Below, piece after piece: positions 1-4,974 of a DNA stretch of 6,002 nt (positions are counted from its first letter, which is position 1; each line of letters begins with the position of its first letter). The position numbers were made by a program, and so were the translations under genes. The DNA is from UBA9732 sp963606545. GTDB taxonomy: Bacteria > Spirochaetota > Spirochaetia > Sphaerochaetales > Sphaerochaetaceae. Location: the NCBI GenBank assembly GCA_963606545.1, contig CAVCYP010000074.1:1-6002 (forward strand). The letters are read 5' to 3'. The notes under the pieces are model-generated. The model ran no database searches and was not told the origin of the DNA. It saw only the letters and a program-made list of their open reading frames with translations.

Positions 1-362
1 AATTGTTAGGGGTAAGCAGAGATCCAGATAAAGTCACAGCCCTGATGAACGAAATAAACAAAAGGTATCAAGGCACCATAGATGCCTATAAATCTTCCCC
101 TTATTACCTGGAAATAATGTTGCATGGAGTTAATAAGGGAACTGCAATTGATGCCCTATGTAAGCACTATGGCATAAAAAAAACTAATGTTATGGCCATT
201 GGAGACTATTATAATGATGTTGACATGTTCAAAACTGCTGGCATCTCTGTTGCTGTTAACAACGCACCTGAGGACATCAAAGCACTTGCTACTTTTGTAA
301 CTTCCGCCGACTGTGAACACGGAGCTGTAGCTGAAGCCATTGAACGTTTTGTTGTGAGATAG
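1..362 (+). CDS. HAD-family (Cof-type) phosphatase, C-terminal part only
   Basis: This is the C-terminal 119 codons of a HAD-superfamily hydrolase of the Cof/sugar-phosphatase type, a group of cytoplasmic Mg-dependent phosphatases acting on small phosphorylated metabolites. The reading frame is open at the left edge. The TTG at base 3 is simply an internal Leu codon, so the N-terminal DxD nucleophile motif lies outside the window. Visible hallmarks are motif III Lys in GVNKGTA (residue 45 of the visible part) and motif IV in IGDYYNDVDM (residues 66-75), which holds the Mg-binding acidic residues. They are followed by the family's usual AVNNAPEDIK segment and an end near EHGAVAEAIE. It stops with TAG at 360-362. 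The full protein would be expected to be about 260-280 residues. The substrate cannot be told from this part. It lies 58 bases upstream of the HTH/Fic-like gene on the same strand and may share its transcript. Confidence 0.9.
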   Translation, partial: LLGVSRDPDKVTALMNEINKRYQGTIDAYKSSPYYLEIMLHGVNKGTAIDALCKHYGIKKTNVMAIGDYYNDVDMFKTAGISVAVNNAPEDIKALATFVTSADCEHGAVAEAIERFVVR

Positions 363-387
363 TTTCTAAAAATAGGTTGAAATTCCA

Positions 388-399
388 TCCGAGTTCGGA
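388..399 (+). repeat. Short perfect inverted repeat upstream of the HTH/Fic-like gene
   Basis: TCCGA-GT-TCGGA is a perfect inverted repeat centred 28 bases before ATG 421, in the only noncoding gap of the plus-strand block (363-420). It could be a binding site for the HTH protein encoded just downstream (autoregulation) or a small RNA hairpin, or be chance. No T-run follows, so it is not a terminator. Confidence 0.3.
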
Positions 400-408
400 A
401 TATCATAT

Positions 409-414
409 AAGGAG
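409..414 (+). promoter_or_regulatory. Ribosome binding site of the HTH/Fic-like gene
   Basis: AAGGAG lies 6 bases before ATG 421 and 12 bases before a second in-frame ATG at 427. The spacing favours ATG 421 as the start. Confidence 0.75.
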
Positions 415-420
415 CGAGGG

Positions 421-1245
421 ATGGAAATGGAATACATCAGCACCAAAGAAGCCGCCCAAAAATGGGGAATCAGCGAAAGAAGAGTTAGGTCTCTATGTTC
501 AGAAGGGAAAATTGAGGGCGCTACCCGTTGTGGAGACTGGGTTTGGAGTATTCCAGTAGGAACCCAGAAGCCTGCAGACGGAAGGACTCTCAGATACATG
601 AGAAACAGAAGCCTCAGAACTGGAGTTCAAGATTACAAAAAAGCTGACGATATCCGTTCAACCTTTATCCAAGCACCTCTTTCCTTTCAGCAAAAGGCTC
701 AGGTTATTTTGGAAGCCTTGACCTTTGCCGGAGAAGAACTGACAATCCAGCAGGTTCGTGGCATTCTTAGTCTGCAAAACCAAAAAGAAGTAAGTCTTGA
801 GACTCAGGTTCTAGCCTTAAATGCTCAGTCCCTGCTCTCCTCAATCCCCTTTACCCTTAACGAAAAGAAACTCTTAGAGCTACATGCCAGACTTCTTTGC
901 TCTGTAAATGAAAAAGAAGCCGGATACTACAAGCTAGGCGCTACTGTTGGACAGGAAACAGAAGCAATGTTTGAGCAGTACACAGGGCCTTGGTCAGTAC
1001 TTCACCCCGTTGCAAAGGCAGCCTTCTTGTTCTCTGAAATCCTCAGAATCCAGCCTTTTGAAAAAGGAACTGCCCTTATTGCTTTTGTACTTTTGCAAAA
1101 CGAGATGTACAAGGCAAAACTTCCACCTGTACTCTTTGGAGAAGCAAAAATTCCAGAGCTCAAAGCAGCCCTTGCCTCAACAAAAATCAGAGGAAACTCA
1201 CAGATGCTTGTATCAATGATTCTTGATGCAACAACAAGGGAGTAA
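421..1245 (+). CDS. HTH (excisionase/MerR-like) protein fused to a degenerate Fic-like domain
   Basis: A 274-residue two-part protein. Residues 4-55 are a winged helix-turn-helix of the excisionase/MerR-like type: ISTKEAAQKWGISERRVRSLC, then the wing (GKIEGATRCGDWVWSIP) and the usual KPADGR tail. This part probably binds DNA. Residues 85-240 follow the order of a Fic domain. First is a helix with T101xxxE105, like the inhibitory [ST]xxxE[GN] motif. Next come LELHARLL (152-159), AGYYKLGATVG (167-177), and HPVAKAAFLFSEILRI (195-210) leading into the catalytic-loop position. There the standard HPFx[DE]GNGRxxR reads QPFEKGTALIAF (211-222). The catalytic His, the acidic residue, the Asn and both Arg are gone, while Pro, Phe and the first Gly remain. 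AMPylation is therefore not expected, and a scaffold, ligand-sensing or DNA-binding regulator is more likely. The downstream amidohydrolase starts 7 bases after the TAA. The HTH assignment is firm. The Fic relation is by pattern and needs a profile search. Confidence 0.8.
   Translation: MEMEYISTKEAAQKWGISERRVRSLCSEGKIEGATRCGDWVWSIPVGTQKPADGRTLRYMRNRSLRTGVQDYKKADDIRSTFIQAPLSFQQKAQVILEALTFAGEELTIQQVRGILSLQNQKEVSLETQVLALNAQSLLSSIPFTLNEKKLLELHARLLCSVNEKEAGYYKLGATVGQETEAMFEQYTGPWSVLHPVAKAAFLFSEILRIQPFEKGTALIAFVLLQNEMYKAKLPPVLFGEAKIPELKAALASTKIRGNSQMLVSMILDATTRE
1236..1242 (+). promoter_or_regulatory. Ribosome binding site that sets the amidohydrolase start
   Basis: AAGGGAG lies at the end of the preceding coding region, just before its TAA (1243-1245), and 10 bases upstream of ATG 1253. 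It supports ATG 1253 over the in-frame ATGs at 1223 and 1226, which lie inside the previous gene. Use of the previous gene's 3' end suggests translational coupling. Confidence 0.7.
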
Positions 1246-1252
1246 GCAAAAA

Positions 1253-2824
1253 ATGACACTATTTAAAAATGGACTCGTGATTGATGGAACCGGTAGCAGG
1301 CCGGTAAAAGCCAATGTTCTTGTAGATGGGGATACGATAGTTGATGTAGCAAAGGATTTGACCACTTCTTGTCCTACTGAAACACTAGACCTAGAAGGCA
1401 AAATCCTCTGCCCAGGCTTCATGGATATCCACGCTCACAGCGAGCTTGAAGCCCTCCGAGACCCCTCCATGACCCACAAAATCCAGCAGGGCATCACTTT
1501 TGACCTATCTGGCAACTGTGGCATTGGCGTCTTTCCCCGCCACCTCTCAGACTCCCCCGTTTTTGCCGATATTCTTGGTCATTATGATGGTAATTGGAAC
1601 TGGACGGACTTTGAAGGCTTTCAAGCTCAACTAAAGCCTGGTATCAACATGGCCTTTTTGCAAAGTCACAGCATGCTACGAATGGCTGCAATTGAGGGAA
1701 ATCCAAACAGAGAAGCCACTGAAGCAGAAATAGATAAAATGTGTTCCTTGTTGGAGGAAGCGCTCAGCCAGGGCTGTATTGGTTTTTCTTCTGGTCTTTA
1801 CTACGCTCCTTGTCTTTTTGCAAATGAGCAAGAAATTATCAGCCTACTTAAGGTGGTCAAAAAACATGATGCCATCTTTACAGTTCACCATAGATGTGAA
1901 GGAGATGAGATTCTAGCCTCCATTGATGAAATTCTAGGCTATGTTAGAAAAACGGGCGTAAGACTTGAAATCTCTCATCTTAAGGCAATTGGGAAGAACA
2001 ACCAAGACAAGGTTGATACAATCCTAGAGAAAATTCACAACTTCAGAGCTGAAGGCTTTGATGTTTGCTTTGACCAGTATCCCTATGAATACGGAAGCAC
2101 AAGCCTATTCAGTCTACTTCCTCCATTCTTGTTAAGACTGGAGAAAAAAGAACTATCCCAAACTCTAGCAAGCCTGGAAAGCAACCTTCAACTTAGAGAA
2201 AAAACTATCTCTGAAATGATGAATCCACAGGGCTGGGACAGCATTGTTCAGCTATGTGGTTGGGATAATATTACAATCACCTCTTTAGAGAGTTCTCCGC
2301 AATATAATGGCCTAACTTTAGCACAAGCTGCAAAAAAATTAAGCAAAGACCCTTTTGACGCCCTCTTTTTCCTCTTAGCCAAAGAAAATGAACTTGCCCT
2401 AATGATTGATGTAACCCAAAGCACAGAGAACCTTAGAAAGATTTTTAAAGATCCGCTAATGCACTTTGGAACAGATGCTCTTTACACTGGAAGTGCAGCT
2501 CATCCTAGAAGTGCAAATGCTGCAATTCATCTACTAGAAACCATGTGTAAAACAAGTAACACCGCCTCTTATGAAGAGGCCATTTGCAGGATGACTTCTA
2601 AGGTTGCAACAAGACTTGGAATAAAAGATAGAGGCAAAATTGCCAAAGGCATGAAGGCTGACCTAGTAGTTTTTGACCCTGTTTTATTACACGATAACTC
2701 AAGCCCATCAGAACCTTTTGCCAGCTGTAACGGCCTTGATTATGTTATGGTAAACGGCCAGTTTGCCATATACAAAAACGCCCCTACTCAAAGTAGGAGC
2801 GGGGTTGTAATTAAAGCAAAATAG
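1253..2824 (+). CDS. D-aminoacylase / N-acyl-D-amino-acid deacylase family amidohydrolase
   Basis: A 523-residue metal-dependent amidohydrolase whose relatives remove acyl groups from N-acyl-D-amino acids or related amides in the cytoplasm. It is complete and of normal length for the family. The N-terminal small beta domain (1-50) starts LFKNGLVIDGTG. The barrel then carries all the expected metal-site residues: H60 and H62 in DIHAHSE, C89 in GNCG (the cysteine ligand typical of D-aminoacylases), H212 in VHHR, H242 in SHLKA and D408 in FGTDAL. Other family marks are FSSGLYYAP (178-186), DQYPYEYGSTSL (274-285), HPRSAN (417-422) and the C-terminal GKIAKGMKADLVVFD (461-475) with VMVNG (498-502). 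The start is set by the RBS at 1236-1242 and because residue 1 matches the family start; the frame extends 30 bases upstream into the previous gene. It follows the HTH/Fic-like gene by 7 bases, so they are probably co-transcribed. The precise acyl amino-acid substrate cannot be read from sequence. The last codons double as the terminator of the opposite operon. Confidence 0.9.
   Translation: MTLFKNGLVIDGTGSRPVKANVLVDGDTIVDVAKDLTTSCPTETLDLEGKILCPGFMDIHAHSELEALRDPSMTHKIQQGITFDLSGNCGIGVFPRHLSDSPVFADILGHYDGNWNWTDFEGFQAQLKPGINMAFLQSHSMLRMAAIEGNPNREATEAEIDKMCSLLEEALSQGCIGFSSGLYYAPCLFANEQEIISLLKVVKKHDAIFTVHHRCEGDEILASIDEILGYVRKTGVRLEISHLKAIGKNNQDKVDTILEKIHNFRAEGFDVCFDQYPYEYGSTSLFSLLPPFLLRLEKKELSQTLASLESNLQLREKTISEMMNPQGWDSIVQLCGWDNITITSLESSPQYNGLTLAQAAKKLSKDPFDALFFLLAKENELALMIDVTQSTENLRKIFKDPLMHFGTDALYTGSAAHPRSANAAIHLLETMCKTSNTASYEEAICRMTSKVATRLGIKDRGKIAKGMKADLVVFDPVLLHDNSSPSEPFASCNGLDYVMVNGQFAIYKNAPTQSRSGVVIKAK
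2774..2801 (-). terminator. Intrinsic terminator of the obg-rsfS operon
   Basis: Read on the minus strand, CGCTCCTACT-TTG-AGTAGGGGCG forms a 10-base-pair stem (one G-U pair) with a 3-base loop (2779-2801), followed directly by TTTTT (2778-2774). It starts 26 bases past the rsfS stop codon. On the plus strand the same stem has a C-A mismatch and no following T-run, so it looks one-directional. It lies entirely within the coding sequence of the convergent amidohydrolase gene. Confidence 0.85.
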
Positions 2825-2827
2825 AAG

Positions 2828-3166
2828 TTATCTTCCCACCTTCTGCCAAAGTTTCTCAAGAGAATAGAAATCTCTCATTTCTTGACTCATAAGGTGAATG
2901 ACAAGGTCTCCACAATCAACTAGCTCCCAACCATCATCTCCAACGGCCTTATGTCTGTTGTTTACTTCAAGTCCAAGTTCATCCAACTTGCCCCAAAGTT
3001 CTCTTGCAAGACCTCTGAGATGACCAAGGCTTGTAACCGTACAAATAATGAAGCATTCTGTCCAAGAACATTCCTGCTCAACATCAATAGTTGTTACTTC
3101 AAGTCCTTTGTGATCTGTCAAAAATTCGCTTATAGCAGCTGCCTTAGCTTTGGTTTCTTCTTTCAT
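2828..3166 (-). CDS. rsfS: Ribosomal silencing factor RsfS (Iojap/YbeB family)
   Basis: A 112-residue RsfS protein. The family binds ribosomal protein uL14 on the free 50S subunit and blocks joining with 30S, lowering translation in starvation. The diagnostic C-terminal half is clear: GDDGWELVDCGDLVIHLMSQ followed by MRDFYSLEKLWQKVGR, matching the family pattern GWvLlDfGDvvVHxf..e.R.fY.LE.LW. The N-terminal half has the usual helix then a D-SW-E-CFIICT strand. The start is taken as the ATG at 3166-3164, with GGAGG 6 bases upstream; the frame stays open 30 bases further, but that part overlaps the previous gene and does not resemble the family. The ATG shares one base with the previous gene's stop (TGATG), indicating coupling. 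It is the last gene of the operon; the stop lies 3 bases from the convergent amidohydrolase stop. Confidence 0.93.
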   Translation of the reverse strand: MKEETKAKAAAISEFLTDHKGLEVTTIDVEQECSWTECFIICTVTSLGHLRGLARELWGKLDELGLEVNNRHKAVGDDGWELVDCGDLVIHLMSQEMRDFYSLEKLWQKVGR

Positions 3167-3738
3167 CAATATCCTCCAAGAACCTGTCCCAACCATTGAG
3201 TGAAATATCTCTGGGAAAAGTTCAAATCTTCAGTAGAAAATAACGTGCGAGCATCATAGTAAAGCGTTTTTGGGAATGCCTCTTCTAGAGTTTTAAAGGC
3301 TTTAGTCATATCCTGCCCACAGAGTTTGTTCATATTATCCAACAAAGGTTTTTTGCTCAAGACTAATGCATTATCAATTAAAGTCTGAATTCTCTTAGAA
3401 CTACCCACAGCCCCTTCAGAATCCAAGCCCATTACATCTAGCATATCTTTGAGAGTTTGTAGCGACTGTTTAGTTCCAACTAAGAAAGCATCTTCCTCTA
3501 AACCTACATAGTTTCTCATTGCAACAGGTATAGAGCTTAAACCTGCGCTTTTACCCCAAAGCAGAATAGACTCTAGTGGAAGCTCAATTCCGTATAAGGT
3601 ATTATCACTGTGCTTGTAAATAAAGATAAAGGCAGTATCTTCAAAATAAGCGTAATAACATTCCATGCCATCATCTGTACAACTAGAAAAAAGTAAAAGA
3701 GTACAAATTAGAAGGATAATTACTTTGCCAGACTTCAC
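3166..3738 (-). CDS. Short predicted lipoprotein in the LCP (LytR-CpsA-Psr) gene position
   Basis: A 190-residue protein of no firmly recognised family. The N-terminus is a lipoprotein signal: MKSGK, a hydrophobic run VIILLICTLLL, then FSSC with the lipidated Cys at residue 20. Phe at the -3 position departs from the usual lipobox but is in keeping with relaxed spirochaete lipoboxes. The rest would be outside the cytoplasmic membrane, with no further membrane segment. The start is taken as GTG 3738-3736: it has GGAG 6 bases upstream, shares one base with the yqeK stop (TAGTG), and gives a compact signal peptide. A TTG at 3750 in frame would add four residues but has no such support. In many genomes this place between yqeK and rsfS holds an LCP-family cell-wall glycopolymer transferase. 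Segments such as GLSSIPVAMRNYVGLEEDAFLVG faintly recall LCP proteins, but the length is well short of theirs and no Arg-rich catalytic signature is seen. The LCP relation is a guess; the coding call and lipoprotein call are good. Confidence 0.75.
   Translation of the reverse strand: MKSGKVIILLICTLLLFSSCTDDGMECYYAYFEDTAFIFIYKHSDNTLYGIELPLESILLWGKSAGLSSIPVAMRNYVGLEEDAFLVGTKQSLQTLKDMLDVMGLDSEGAVGSSKRIQTLIDNALVLSKKPLLDNMNKLCGQDMTKAFKTLEEAFPKTLYYDARTLFSTEDLNFSQRYFTQWLGQVLGGY
3173..3177 (-). promoter_or_regulatory. Ribosome binding site of rsfS
   Basis: GGAGG on the minus strand, 6 bases before the ATG at 3166. It sits inside the end of the lipoprotein gene and decides the rsfS start in favour of 3166 over the upstream in-frame codon at 3196. 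Confidence 0.8.
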
Positions 3739-4391
3739 TACTTTCTCCAATCTTCAGCCCATGGAAATTGACCTTCAGCACAGCCTTTTGCCTCAAGCTC
3801 AGCCTTCATTAGTTTAGCCGCTTCAGAAGGTTCAAAACTTCCACTCTTTTTCCAATGATCTAGCATATCACATAAAATCCGGTAAGCACAGCTGGCAAGA
3901 TTTGGAGAACTCAAATAGTAGGCCCTTCTTGCTTCTGTCATAAAACGTCTGGAAGGCTCAATGAAGTCTGCGCTAAATAAAGCAAGAGCTAAATCATCCA
4001 TATTTGAGTTTCCTACAGTATGAACAATGATGGCTCTTTCCCAAGAAGAAGGATAGTCTCCACAGAGCTCTTTTGCCATATGTGCAGATACAAGTCCATG
4101 AGCTAAAACGGGAGAAACCATCTCCTCTTTTGTAAGAATAAGGCCATTTTTTTCACAATATTGGAGAATTAAGCTATCAGAAAGTTCTCTAGCCAGGTCA
4201 TGGGCAAGGCCACAAAAGATGGGAGCAGAAAAGCCGTTCCATTCATTAGGAGAAGCCTTGAGGTTGTACTTTTCAAGCAACCTTTTTGCTGTTTGTGCAA
4301 CACCAAGGCTGTGAATATAACGGCGCTCTGATACCTTATTTTTCAAATATAACCCAAGTTCTTCAGTGGTATAAATTGTTGTCTCTGACAT
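3738..4391 (-). CDS. yqeK: YqeK-type HD-domain hydrolase (probable Ap4A hydrolase)
   Basis: A 217-residue HD-superfamily protein of the YqeK group. Characterised members split diadenosine tetraphosphate symmetrically to two ADP, using a two-metal (Fe) centre in the cytoplasm. Metal-ligand motifs are in order: H27 in RYIHSLGVA, H64-D65 in GLAHDLARE, H98 in LAHGLVSA, H124 in IIVHTVGN and D142 in ADFIEPSRR. The HT and AD-x-IE-x-x-R elements are characteristic of YqeK rather than of other HD proteins. There is a C-terminal extension of about 35 residues (KKSGSFEPSEAAK to the end) beyond the usual core. The start ATG at 4391 lies 29 bases inside the end of nadD, with AGAGGG 9 bases upstream. The stop TAG shares a base with the next gene's GTG. 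The nadD-yqeK pair is a common conserved neighbour pair in bacteria. Confidence 0.92.
   Translation of the reverse strand: MSETTIYTTEELGLYLKNKVSERRYIHSLGVAQTAKRLLEKYNLKASPNEWNGFSAPIFCGLAHDLARELSDSLILQYCEKNGLILTKEEMVSPVLAHGLVSAHMAKELCGDYPSSWERAIIVHTVGNSNMDDLALALFSADFIEPSRRFMTEARRAYYLSSPNLASCAYRILCDMLDHWKKSGSFEPSEAAKLMKAELEAKGCAEGQFPWAEDWRK
3745..3748 (-). promoter_or_regulatory. Ribosome binding site supporting a GTG start for the lipoprotein
   Basis: GGAG on the minus strand within the last yqeK codons, 6 bases before GTG at 3738. It favours this start over the TTG at 3750, which overlaps the RBS itself. Confidence 0.65.
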
Positions 4392-4971
4392 ACTGTCTCA
4401 CCCTCTTTGAAAGATAATCTTCTCTATCTTCAAGGTTTGCTCTAACCTCACTGGAAGACTGTGGGGCAAGCTTCTCTGGTTCTATCTTGGTATAACAAAT
4501 ATCAGAAGGAAGCAATGACCATAAGGCCCCGTCAGGATTACGTCTGCAGATGATAAACTCCACTTCCTTCTTCAAATCACCATATCTGTACCAGTTTGTT
4601 AACTTAGGAATTTGGTCATCACCAATAATCAGTCCAAGCCTATCTGTAATACCATAGAGCTTCTTAATTTCCATAACGGTGTCATAGGTATAAGACACGC
4701 CGCCACGGTCTAGTTCAAGGGTGGAAATTGTAATTTTTCCAACCTCATCCCTTGGATATATTTCTTTATAATCCTCAAGTGCAAGCTGCAACATTTGGAG
4801 TCTGTCTTCTGAGGTTGCTTTTGGAGTCTTTGTCTGCTTAAAATTGCTTAATTTTGCAGGAACTAGCAAAAAAAGTGAGTAATCAGTAGATATTAGGGCA
4901 TTGTGGAGGACTGCAAGATGACCAAGATGAACAGGATCAAAACTACCTCCAAACAAAGCTACTTTTGTCAT
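4363..4971 (-). CDS. nadD: Nicotinate-nucleotide adenylyltransferase NadD
   Basis: A 202-residue enzyme that joins ATP and nicotinate mononucleotide to give deamido-NAD, a required step of NAD synthesis in the cytoplasm. Length is normal for the family. The nucleotidyltransferase signature GGSFDPVHLGH is at residues 8-18, with both active-site His. DRGGVSYTYDT (88-98) matches the conserved segment before the central helix. IIGDDQ and the following NWYRY (115-130) match the nicotinate-binding region. QSSSEVR (171-177) is the C-terminal ISSTxIR motif that contacts ATP phosphates. The start ATG at 4971 lies 3 bases after the obg stop, with GAGGA 7 bases upstream inside the last obg codons. The end overlaps yqeK by 29 bases. 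Many relatives have a yhbY-type RNA-binding protein gene between obg and nadD; here there is none. Confidence 0.96.
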   Translation of the reverse strand: MTKVALFGGSFDPVHLGHLAVLHNALISTDYSLFLLVPAKLSNFKQTKTPKATSEDRLQMLQLALEDYKEIYPRDEVGKITISTLELDRGGVSYTYDTVMEIKKLYGITDRLGLIIGDDQIPKLTNWYRYGDLKKEVEFIICRRNPDGALWSLLPSDICYTKIEPEKLAPQSSSEVRANLEDREDYLSKRVRQYVRDNNLYH

Positions 4972-4974
4972 CAG

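Noticed and set aside
377..406. TTGAAA and TATCAT with an 18-base spacer as a sigma-70 promoter for the HTH/Fic-like gene
   Set aside because: Transcription would start near 413, inside the AAGGAG ribosome binding site (409-414), leaving almost no leader. The match could be chance in AT-rich sequence.
947..1219. 90-codon plus-strand frame within the HTH/Fic-like gene
   Set aside because: Out-of-frame shadow; the main frame carries the Fic-like pattern across the same bases.
2859..2880. AGAGA/TCTCT hairpin followed by CATTTCTT as a plus-strand terminator for the amidohydrolase gene
   Set aside because: Only five weak base pairs, an interrupted T-run and location within rsfS codons; not convincing.
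2951..3199. 82-codon plus-strand open frame opposite rsfS
   Set aside because: Antisense shadow of rsfS and the end of the lipoprotein gene; no domain and low-complexity composition.
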